From contig CAVYTB010000009.1 in assembly GCA_963771295.1 (NCBI GenBank), forward strand, positions 248,001 through 312,000: 64,000 bases of DNA, written 5' to 3'. Below the pieces are notes generated by a model. It searched no databases. It had not been told where the DNA came from and saw only the letters and a program-made list of their open reading frames with translations. Below, one piece after another: positions 35,800 through 42,592 of this stretch; positions within the stretch are counted from its first letter, which is position 1; each line of letters starts with the position of its first letter. The DNA is from Acidiferrum sp963771295. GTDB lineage: Bacteria; Acidobacteriota; Terriglobia; Acidiferrales; UBA7541. A program made the position numbers and the translations under genes.

Positions 35800-36798
35800 C
35801 TATCCCAGCCATTCCGGGTGCGACGCTGTCGAATCGAAGCCCGGCGACGTCTTGAACGGCTCGAACTTGCCGTCCACCGCCACCGCCGCCGTTTTTTGCA
35901 GAATCTTGGCGATGTCTGCCGCAGTGACCGCGGCGGACGTCTTTGCGGCCTCGAACGCCTGGTCCAGCACCTGCTGGCTGTCGATGCCCGTGATCACCAC
36001 CGAAGTTGGCAGGCTCAGCGCATAGTGCAAACATTCAATCGGCGTTGCCGTATTGCTTTTCAGAATGAATCCGCTGCCCATGGACTTCATGCCCAACACC
36101 GCGATTTGTTTCTTCACCAGCAGCGGTACAACCTCGTTCCCAAAACTGCGAAAGTGCGCGTCCATCACGTTCAGCGGCATCTGCGCTGTATCGAAGTTGA
36201 ACTTGTGCTTTTCCGCCAGCTCCAGCATCCGCAGATGCACGATGGGGTCCTTGTGCCCGGTAAAGCCGCAATACCGTATCTTCCCTTTTTGCTTTGCTTC
36301 CGCCACCGCTTCACAAGCGCCCCCATCGGCGAAAAACCGGTCCGGATCTTCCAAACGAATATTCTCGTGGAATTGCCACAGGTCCACGTGATCCACCTGC
36401 AGCCTCTCCAGCGACTCGTCCAGTTGCTTCAGCGCCGATTGCTTCGTTCGGCCGTCGAACTTCGTCATCACGAACACCCTCTCCCGATAGCCGCCTTTTA
36501 GCGCCTTCCCCACCCGTCGCTCACTTTCGCCGTTGTTGTAGTCCCACGAATTGTCAGAAAAATTGATCCCGCGATCCACCGCCTCATGAAACAGCCTGAT
36601 CGCCTCCGCTTCCGGAAGTCCTGACTGTCCCAGGTGATATCCGCCCAGCCCGACGCACGAAACCTTTTCGCCAGTGCGTCCCAGCGTCCGATAGGGCATG
36701 TCCCCGCGGCTTGATGTTTGTCTGCCCGCCGCATTCCCGCTATTCCGGGCGGTCAATGAAAGGGCCGCCAGTCCCCCGATAAAGTCGCGTCGTTCCAT
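35800..36798 (-). CDS. Tat-signal aldo/keto reductase (second copy)
   Basis: The protein has 332 residues opening MERRDFIGGLAALSLTA, a short twin-arginine-like signal. PYRTLGRTGEKVSCVGLGGYHLG starts the AKR barrel. GINFSDNSWDYNNGES gives the catalytic Asp and Tyr, VFVMTKFD the Lys and DLWQFHEN the His. IRYCGFTGHKDP and VVITGIDSQQVLDQA complete the fold. It is a paralogue of the enzyme at 33730 but only moderately similar. It lies in the same sugar region and is probably transcribed alone. Substrate unknown; sugar or aldehyde oxidoreduction is inferred from family and context. Confidence 0.85.
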   Translation of the reverse strand: MERRDFIGGLAALSLTARNSGNAAGRQTSSRGDMPYRTLGRTGEKVSCVGLGGYHLGQSGLPEAEAIRLFHEAVDRGINFSDNSWDYNNGESERRVGKALKGGYRERVFVMTKFDGRTKQSALKQLDESLERLQVDHVDLWQFHENIRLEDPDRFFADGGACEAVAEAKQKGKIRYCGFTGHKDPIVHLRMLELAEKHKFNFDTAQMPLNVMDAHFRSFGNEVVPLLVKKQIAVLGMKSMGSGFILKSNTATPIECLHYALSLPTSVVITGIDSQQVLDQAFEAAKTSAAVTAADIAKILQKTAAVAVDGKFEPFKTSPGFDSTASHPEWLG

Positions 36799-36818
36799 TT
36801 TGTCCTCCTATCCCATCA

Positions 36819-36840
36819 GTAGCACAGGCTTCAGCCTGTG
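36819..36840 (+). repeat. GTAG-type dispersed hairpin repeat, intact copy
   Basis: GTAG plus a perfect 7-bp stem CACAGGC/GCCTGTG with loop TTCA. Almost the same 22 bases recur at 41697-41718 and, inverted, at 41770-41791 inside the RNase P RNA gene. It lies in the divergent gap between the aldo/keto reductase and the aspartoacylase-like gene. Confidence 0.7.
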
Positions 36841-37006
36841 TTCGTCGTCACCTCTACGTCCATAACGCCACAACCTGAGACGAAATCAGCCGCAACGCAA
36901 TCGAGATAATCCTGTAGGTATTTCCAAACAAATGGCGCCGTGGCATCCATCCCCAGCGCAACAAATGGTACGATGCCCGTTCCATTTGCCCGCTAACGGA
37001 GGCGTC

Positions 37007-38077
37007 ATGGTTCGCTCACTTCGCCGCGCTCTCGTTTTCCCCGTCACTCTCGCGTTCCTTCCAGCTTTTGCCTCGGCTCAGGGGTCGCCTTTTGCCGTTG
37101 GCACCGCTTCCGCTGCGCCCGGGCAGAAAGCCACCGGCTACCTGGAAGTTCCCGCAGGAGTCGATGCGGCAACAAACATTCCCGTGGTCGTCGTGAACGG
37201 CGCCAAGCCCGGGCCCGTCCTCGCTCTGGTCACCGGCGCGCACGGCACGGAATACGTTTCCATCATCGCCGTCGAAAAATTAATTGCCGATCTCGACCCC
37301 ACCACAATTTCCGGCACCGTCATCCTCCTTCCGCTCGTCAACATTGCTTCCTTCGAACAAAAAGTCCCCCACGTCAATCCCGTCGACAATAAAAGCATGA
37401 ATCGCTTCTATCCCGGCAAACCCGATGGCTCGCAAACTGACCGCGCCTCCTTCCTCATCACCAAGCAAGTCGTCGATCGTTGTGATTACCTCATCGACTA
37501 TCACGGCGGCGACCTCGACGAAAGCCTTCGCCCCTACGCCTACTGGGGACCCACCGGCAACGCCTCGCAAGACCGCATCTCCAAGGACATGGTTCTCGCG
37601 TTCGGCCTGGATCACATCATCATTTGGCACGAACGCCCCACCGATCTTGCCGCCAGCCGCTACCTCGACAACACTGCTTCTCTGCGCGGCAAGCCCTCTA
37701 TCGTTGTGGAAGCCGGATATGCCGGCACCGTTGAACCCGATGACATCGCGCTCCTCGTCAACGGCACACTCAGCACCATGCGCGCCTTGAAGATGCTTCC
37801 CGGCGAGCCTCACTACATTGAATATCCAGTTTGGCTGGAAAAAGTCGTCGACGTTCTTTCCGACTGCCCCGGCATCTGGTATCCGCTCGTCAAGCGCGGC
37901 TCGTACGCCCAGTCGGGTATGAAGCTCGGCTATATCACCGATTATTTTGGAAACGTCATCTTCGAACCACGCGCTCCCGAATCCGGCGTCATCCTTCACG
38001 TGAACGCAGTTCCCTCCCTGAAAAAGGGCGACAACATCGTCGACTTAGGCGTAGTCGCATCCAAACCGCCGCTATAA
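37007..38077 (+). CDS. Exported succinylglutamate desuccinylase/aspartoacylase-like zinc hydrolase
   Basis: This is 356 residues from ATG 37007, preceded by GGAGG. A signal peptide is evident (RSLRRALVFPVTLAFLPAFASA). The catalytic domain has the M14-like metal site: LVTGAHGTEY gives the HxxE pair (His and Glu) and DYHGGDLD supplies the later His. NPVDNKSMNRFYPG is the substrate-side block and VVEAGYAG lies near the catalytic Glu. Relatives hydrolyse N-acyl amino acids (AstE, aspartoacylase). An exported version would act on amides outside the cytoplasm. The ATG at 36932 would hide the signal peptide and is not used here. Confidence 0.85.
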   Translation: MVRSLRRALVFPVTLAFLPAFASAQGSPFAVGTASAAPGQKATGYLEVPAGVDAATNIPVVVVNGAKPGPVLALVTGAHGTEYVSIIAVEKLIADLDPTTISGTVILLPLVNIASFEQKVPHVNPVDNKSMNRFYPGKPDGSQTDRASFLITKQVVDRCDYLIDYHGGDLDESLRPYAYWGPTGNASQDRISKDMVLAFGLDHIIIWHERPTDLAASRYLDNTASLRGKPSIVVEAGYAGTVEPDDIALLVNGTLSTMRALKMLPGEPHYIEYPVWLEKVVDVLSDCPGIWYPLVKRGSYAQSGMKLGYITDYFGNVIFEPRAPESGVILHVNAVPSLKKGDNIVDLGVVASKPPL

Positions 38078-38117
38078 TGGCACTCCAGTTCAGGTACCCA
38101 TAATTTTGCAAACAACC

Positions 38118-39035
38118 ATGCGTCCAGTCATTCAAGCTTCGGGAGTGCGCAAGAGCTACGGTTCAACCGTAGCTGTGGAAGAAGTGTCGTTTGAAGTAAA
38201 TGAGGGCGAGATTTTTGGATTGATTGGGCCGAACGGCGCCGGAAAAACTACCACCATGGAGTGTATCGAAGGGCTGCGCAGGCCCGACCGCGGCCGGATT
38301 TCCGTGCTGGGCCTGGATCCGTTCAAGGACGTCTACAAGCTGCAAGAGCGCATTGGAGTGCAGCTCCAGCAGGCGCAGCTACAAAAGCGCATCAAGGTGT
38401 GGGAAGCAGTCGACCTCTGGGCTTCGCTCTACCAAAAGAAGGCGGTCGACGCGGAACGCTTGCTCGAACAGCTCGGGCTTGGCCCCAAGCGCAACGCCTG
38501 GTTTATGGATCTCTCCGGAGGCCAGAAGCAGCGCCTGTTCATTGCCCTTGCGCTCATCAACGATCCCGAAGTGGTGTTTCTCGACGAGTTGACAACCGGC
38601 TTGGACCCGCAATCCCGACGCGCCATCTGGGAACTGGTCCGCGGCATTCGCGAGCGTGGCAAGACCGTCTTTTTGACCACTCATCTGATGGAGGAAGCGG
38701 AACGCTTGTGCGACCGCGTGGCCATCATCGAACACGGGCGAATCATCGACATCGATAATCCACTGAATCTCGTAAAGCGACACTGCCCGGAGCGAACCGT
38801 CGTCCTGGACACGGACAGCCCAATCGCGGAAGAACGATTTCGCGCAATCCCCGGCGTTCAGGCCGTCATCCGCTCGGATTCGCAATTCACCATTCGCGGC
38901 CGGGGCGACGATTTCGTCACCGAAGTTATTCATTGTCTTTCTGAAAATCGCATTCGTGTTTCCGATTTCCGGACCATTCTGCCCAACCTCGAGGACGTAT
39001 TTCTGAAACTGACAGGTCGCTCGATTCGGGAGTAG
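38118..39035 (+). CDS. ABC transporter ATP-binding protein (ABC-2 exporter)
   Basis: About 305 residues. Walker A GPNGAGKTTT (about residue 38), Q-loop GVQLQQAQL, signature LSGGQKQR (about 137) and Walker B VVFLDELTTGLDP are all intact (Leu replaces the usual Pro of LDEPTTG), followed by the H-loop TTHLMEEAE. The C-terminal extension (VVLDTDSPIAEERF, then NLEDVFLKLTGRSIRE) is typical of ATPases paired with ABC-2 permeases. Start: ATG 38118 is preferred. A TTG at 38106 is possible and adds four residues. The permease gene follows 8 bp later. The substrate could be a drug, polysaccharide or lipid. Confidence 0.9.
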   Translation: MRPVIQASGVRKSYGSTVAVEEVSFEVNEGEIFGLIGPNGAGKTTTMECIEGLRRPDRGRISVLGLDPFKDVYKLQERIGVQLQQAQLQKRIKVWEAVDLWASLYQKKAVDAERLLEQLGLGPKRNAWFMDLSGGQKQRLFIALALINDPEVVFLDELTTGLDPQSRRAIWELVRGIRERGKTVFLTTHLMEEAERLCDRVAIIEHGRIIDIDNPLNLVKRHCPERTVVLDTDSPIAEERFRAIPGVQAVIRSDSQFTIRGRGDDFVTEVIHCLSENRIRVSDFRTILPNLEDVFLKLTGRSIRE

Positions 39036-39043
39036 GTGGGAAA

Positions 39044-39796
39044 ATGATGCTGCGCGGGCTGTGGAAACTGACCTGGATCGAAATCAAAGTGTTCTTGCGC
39101 GAGCCCCTTGGCGCGTTTGGATCCATCCTTATCCCGGTGCTAGTATTTTTGCTGGTGGGTCGGGCGATCGGCCGCGGCGCTACTCCGGCTGCGCTCGCCG
39201 CCAACAATTTTATTCAGACCGGCCTGCCAGTTTTCGCGTCAATATTGATCGCATTGAACGCGGTGCTGTCGCTGGTCACGATCATCTCGATTTACCGCGA
39301 GGGCGGCATCCTCAAACGACTGCGCGCCACGCCCTTGCGTCCGCAGACCATTCTTACCGCCCACGTCATCGTGAAGCTGGTGCTGACCGCCGCGACGCTG
39401 GCGCTGATGGTCATGGCGGGCAAGCGCTACTACCCGGTTGGTGTTCACGTTCCCTTGTTCTCCTTCACGATTGCTTTGCTGATCAGCACCTGGAGCATTC
39501 TGTCCATCGGCTTCCTGATTGCCAGCATCGTCCCCACGGCGCGCTTTGCGCAACCGATCGGGGCCTTCCTCATGTACCCCATGGTCGCGGTCTCCGGACT
39601 CTTTGTGCCGGTGCAATCGCTGCCGCCCGTGCTGCGCGCAGTCGCCAGAGTTCTTCCGCTAACGTATGCGGTGTCACTGATGGAAGGCATCTGGAAGGGC
39701 GAGGCGTGGTCGGCGCACCTGACTGACGTCGCGGCATTGGTCCTGGCTTTTGTCGTTTGTACCGCGCTCTCGGCGAAAGTGTTTCGCTGGGAGTAG
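39044..39796 (+). CDS. ABC-2 type permease
   Basis: The protein has 250 residues and about six membrane helices. The opening LWKLTWIEIKVFLREPLGAF is the cytoplasmic lead-in of ABC-2 permeases, and the middle IYREGGILKRLRATPLRPQTILTA is the conserved coupling region. PMVAVSGLFVPVQSLPP before the last helices is the ABC-2 signature region. Two adjacent ATGs (39044 and 39047) follow AGGTGGG. It forms a two-gene exporter with the preceding ATPase. No regulator or substrate gene adjoins it. Confidence 0.9.
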   Translation: MMLRGLWKLTWIEIKVFLREPLGAFGSILIPVLVFLLVGRAIGRGATPAALAANNFIQTGLPVFASILIALNAVLSLVTIISIYREGGILKRLRATPLRPQTILTAHVIVKLVLTAATLALMVMAGKRYYPVGVHVPLFSFTIALLISTWSILSIGFLIASIVPTARFAQPIGAFLMYPMVAVSGLFVPVQSLPPVLRAVARVLPLTYAVSLMEGIWKGEAWSAHLTDVAALVLAFVVCTALSAKVFRWE

Positions 39797-40015
39797 CAAG
39801 ATTGTGCTTGAACTCCGACAACTTAGAGCCAAGAAAATCCAAACTTTAGCCCCTGAGGAAATTTTCCCGTTTCGCCGCATTTCTTTCTGCAACGAGTTCT
39901 AGCCTTGCGAATCAAATAAAACCACAGGCCAATGTCACAAATTGGTCGGGTGCCCGGCCTTAGCAAAAACGATCGAACGACTCGAAGAAGAAGGTCGAAT
40001 ATCTGGGAGGCAATC

Positions 40016-40786
40016 ATGAAAATCGTAGTTATTGGCGGTACTGGACTCATCGGAACCAAGCTCGTCACCAAATTGCGCGAGCGTGGCCAAGAAGTCGTGG
40101 CCGCATCACCCAATACGGGCGTCAATTCTCTTACCGGCGAGGGACTCGCCGAAGCTATGAAAGGTGCATCGGTGGTCGTTGACGTTTCCAATGCTCCCTC
40201 ATGGGAAGACTCCGCGGTGCTGAATTTTTTCCAGACGGCCACGCGTAATCTCCTTTCCCATGAAGCGGCCGCCGGCGTGGCCCATCACGTTGCGCTCTCG
40301 GTCGTAGGAACTGAGCGCCTCCTCGAAAGCGGTTACTTCCGCGCAAAAATCGCTCAGGAAGATTTGATCAAGGCTTCCTCCATCCCCTATTCCATTGTTC
40401 GCGCCACGCAGTTCTTCGAATTCGCCAAGGGCATCGCCGATTTTTCCACCAATGGCGACAAAGTGCGCTTGCCGTCGGCGCTAATCCAGCCCATGGCTGC
40501 CGACGATGTCGCCAGCGCGGTTGGCGATGTCGCTGTCGGCCAGCCTATCAATGGCACCGTCGAAATTGGGGGCCCCGAACAGTTCCATCTCGATGAACTC
40601 ATCCGGCAATACTTGGCCCACTTCAACGATCCTCGGCAGGTCATCCCCGACCCGAACGCGGGATACTACGGCGTAAAGGTCGGCGAACGCACCCTGGTCC
40701 CCGGCAACGATGCCCGGCTCGGCAAAACCCGTTTCGAGACTTGGCTCACTCAGCCCGCAGCGAAAACAGCCGCGGCGGCTCACTAG
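40016..40786 (+). CDS. NmrA-like / atypical SDR NAD(P)-binding protein
   Basis: This is 256 residues from ATG 40016 with GGGAGG upstream. The Rossmann loop VIGGTGLIGTKLVTKL opens the protein. VVVDVSNAPSWEDSAVLNFF, HHVALSVVGTERLLESGYFRAK and YSIVRATQFFEFAKGIADF follow, and the end has VEIGGPEQFHLDELI. This matches NmrA/SDR_a5-like proteins, which sense NADP redox state or act as quinone or flavin reductases. No catalytic YxxxK is apparent. Start choice: an upstream ATG at 39932 has no ribosome site. The cupin gene follows 70 bp downstream. Confidence 0.85.
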   Translation: MKIVVIGGTGLIGTKLVTKLRERGQEVVAASPNTGVNSLTGEGLAEAMKGASVVVDVSNAPSWEDSAVLNFFQTATRNLLSHEAAAGVAHHVALSVVGTERLLESGYFRAKIAQEDLIKASSIPYSIVRATQFFEFAKGIADFSTNGDKVRLPSALIQPMAADDVASAVGDVAVGQPINGTVEIGGPEQFHLDELIRQYLAHFNDPRQVIPDPNAGYYGVKVGERTLVPGNDARLGKTRFETWLTQPAAKTAAAAH

Positions 40787-40856
40787 TGCAATTGCAAAGA
40801 GAGGGCGGTTGCCCGAACCGGCCTCTTTCACGCGAATTCAAACGAGAGGATTGGCT

Positions 40857-41246
40857 ATGACGTTTACAAAACTGATTTTGTTGATGGTGTGTTTGATGTC
40901 CCTCGCGTCTGAGCCCAAAGAAGCGAAGGTGACCCCGCTTCTGTCGAAAGACCTGACCGGCATTCCCGGCAAGGAAGGTCTGATGATCACCGTGGAGTAT
41001 CCTCCGGGCAGTTCAGACCCAATACATCGCCACAACGCAGCCGCGTTTGTGTATGTACTTGAAGGCTCAATTGTGATGCAGGTGCGCGGCGGGAAAGAAG
41101 TCACTCTGACGCCCGGCGAGACATTCTATGAAGGGCCCTCTGACGTCCACGTCGTCGGGCGAAACGCCAGCCAAACCAAACCAGCAAAATTTGTGGTGTT
41201 CCTCGTTAAGGACAAGGGCGCACCTGTACTGGTGCCCGCCAGCTAA
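40857..41246 (+). CDS. Exported single-domain cupin
   Basis: About 129 residues from ATG 40857 (GAGAGGA upstream). A short hydrophobic start (KLILLMVCLMSLAS) looks like a signal peptide. The cupin barrel has motif 1 as PGSSDPIHRHNAAAFVYVLEG (two His and the later Glu) and motif 2 as TPGETFYEGPSDVHVVG, where the last His would complete the metal site. Cupins bind a metal and many different substrates, so no reaction can be assigned. It is probably co-transcribed with the NmrA-like gene. Confidence 0.82.
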   Translation: MTFTKLILLMVCLMSLASEPKEAKVTPLLSKDLTGIPGKEGLMITVEYPPGSSDPIHRHNAAAFVYVLEGSIVMQVRGGKEVTLTPGETFYEGPSDVHVVGRNASQTKPAKFVVFLVKDKGAPVLVPAS

Positions 41247-41302
41247 TTCAAACACTGCTAACGTGCACTTGCACTCTGCGAGCGTAGACCTGAAAAGTCA
41301 TT

Positions 41303-41948
41303 GAAGAATGGCGGATAAGCCTGTAAGCCGGATTCTGTACGGTGCACCGCTTTGCAGCAGCGCTCCGTGACGATCATTCCTCTAGCCCCGGCCTCGCGGC
41401 CGGGATCCAGCAACCTACCCGAGGGTTCATCCTTCCCGGCAGCTTGCGCCACCGTGAAGGGAGCGCTTTCGCGAAGCACTCATCGAGCCGGGCCAGCTCT
41501 CCCCTCCTATTTGGTCTTGCACCACGCGGGGTTTGCCATGCCCTCGACATTACTGCCGAGGCGGTGGGCTCTTACCCCACCTTTTCACCCTTACCCGCTT
41601 CGCGCACCTTTGAAGATGTCCCGAAGGTTTTCCTCCGGGATATCACCGGGTTACGCGCCGCAGGCGGTATCGTCTCTGTGGCACTTTCCGTGAACAGTAG
41701 CACAGGCTTCAGTCTGTGTTTCTTCAGTCCGTATCTCCGGCGCATAGCCAAACGCACCGCCGAAGCCCTCACAGACTCAAGTCTGTGCTACCGCCCCCCT
41801 GGCGTTACCAGGCGCATTGCCCTTCACCCTCAAGCCTCGCGGCCCAAAGGTCTCCTCTGCTCGCGCAGAGTGGTGTCCGGACTTTCCTCCCGCCCAGTCC
41901 GCTTGCGCGTTCCAGGCCAGCGATCATCCAGCTCACCCGCCACTCCCA
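41303..41948 (-). ncRNA. rnpB: RNase P RNA (bacterial type A), enlarged by an inserted repeat
   Basis: Read on the minus strand, conserved P RNA blocks occur in order: GAGGAAAGTCCGGACACC near 41872-41889, GGTAACGCC, CACAGAGA, AAGGGTGAAAAGGTG near 41575-41592, GTAAGAGCCCACCG, CAAACCCC, then GGTGCAAGACCAAATAG, GGGTAGG and AGAATCCGGCTTA near the 3' end. The termini pair as helix P1: CTCACCCGCCACTC at 41932-41945 with GAATGGCGGATAAG at 41306-41319 gives 14 pairs including G-U. The molecule cleaves the 5' leader of tRNA precursors with RnpA protein. At about 645 nt it is far longer than the usual 350-450. About 95 nt of that is an inserted repeat pair at 41697-41791, and other peripheral helices also look long. 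Confidence 0.93.
41697..41791. repeat. Pair of inverted dispersed repeats inserted inside rnpB
   Basis: GTAG plus hairpin CACAGGC/TTCA/GTCTGTG at 41697-41718 and its inverted relative CACAGAC/TCAA/GTCTGTG plus CTAC at 41770-41791. Each is a hairpin, and the two can also pair with each other over about 22 bp. The first differs from the copy at 36819-36840 by one base. They interrupt the P RNA between its conserved GGTAACGCC and CACAGAGA segments, a position where most bacterial RNAs have a short hairpin. Confidence 0.75.
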
Positions 41949-42108
41949 TTATATCGCGAACGCCACCCTTCGATTCTGGTTGTTTAGCACTCTTGCCGAG
42001 CATAGAATCGCGCTAATGCGGGTGCGCGAAGCCAAGGATTTCCTCGTTTAGCAAATAACACGAGAAGCGTCGATCGAAGGGATTCCCCTTTCCGATTTAG
42101 AAAAACGG

Positions 42109-42585
42109 ATGATGTATTTCACCGAAGGGCGAACTGCAGTCGAGGATCCAATCCAACTGAATGAGGAATTTGAAGCGCAATACGATACCCTGACATACGA
42201 GAAAAAAGTCGCTCAACTCATGAAGCATGCTTACAAACACTTGAAGAACGAACATTCCCCGGAAAAGGAAACATGGGACCGTGCCATCCGATGTTTGAAA
42301 CGAGGCGACCACTATATCCTGGTGATGTGGGGTGACAGTTCGCCCTTTACAACACTGGTGGGTTTCGGCCTGGGCGTTTTGATCTTGGCTGTTATCGTAG
42401 GAGTTAGATGGATTGGTCACGCGGTACGACCACCGAACCCGCAGCTTCTCACCGCGCTTTTCGTCGGCTTTATCTTGTTTTGTATATTCTTCCGGCGCCA
42501 ACTTAACAAGGTGTTCGGCTGGGCTATGAAGCACAGCGTCGACCGATTCTTGGATCCCGATGGAGCAGAGAAAGATGAGACTTAG
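42109..42585 (+). CDS. Conserved membrane protein, N-terminus cut off by an in-frame amber codon
   Basis: From ATG 42109 there are 158 residues: a soluble helical start (YFTEGRTAVEDPIQLNEEF, YEKKVAQLMKHAYKHLK) and two membrane helices (TTLVGFGLGVLILAVIVGV and LLTALFVGFILFCIFF). The open frame extends upstream through EGIPLSDLEKR, which looks like conserved protein, to a TAG at 42049-42051. Eleven more codons (MRVREAKDFLV) from ATG 42016 precede that stop. I recognise MRVREAKDFLV...PLSDLEKRMMYFTE as the usual opening of this acidobacterial family, so the gene probably started at 42016 and acquired a nonsense change. No ribosome site precedes 42109. Function unknown. Confidence 0.6.
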   Translation: MMYFTEGRTAVEDPIQLNEEFEAQYDTLTYEKKVAQLMKHAYKHLKNEHSPEKETWDRAIRCLKRGDHYILVMWGDSSPFTTLVGFGLGVLILAVIVGVRWIGHAVRPPNPQLLTALFVGFILFCIFFRRQLNKVFGWAMKHSVDRFLDPDGAEKDET

Positions 42586-42592
42586 TCTCGAA

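Noticed and set aside
41342..42016. 224-residue plus-strand open frame over the RNase P RNA
   Set aside because: The opposite strand carries all conserved RNase P RNA blocks, and the frame is Pro/Ser/Arg-rich without any domain. It is a product of the structured RNA sequence.
42049..42051. TAG read as pyrrolysine or another recoded residue
   Set aside because: No pyrrolysine or suppressor genes are visible in the window, and the codon appears at one site only. A nonsense mutation or sequencing error is simpler.
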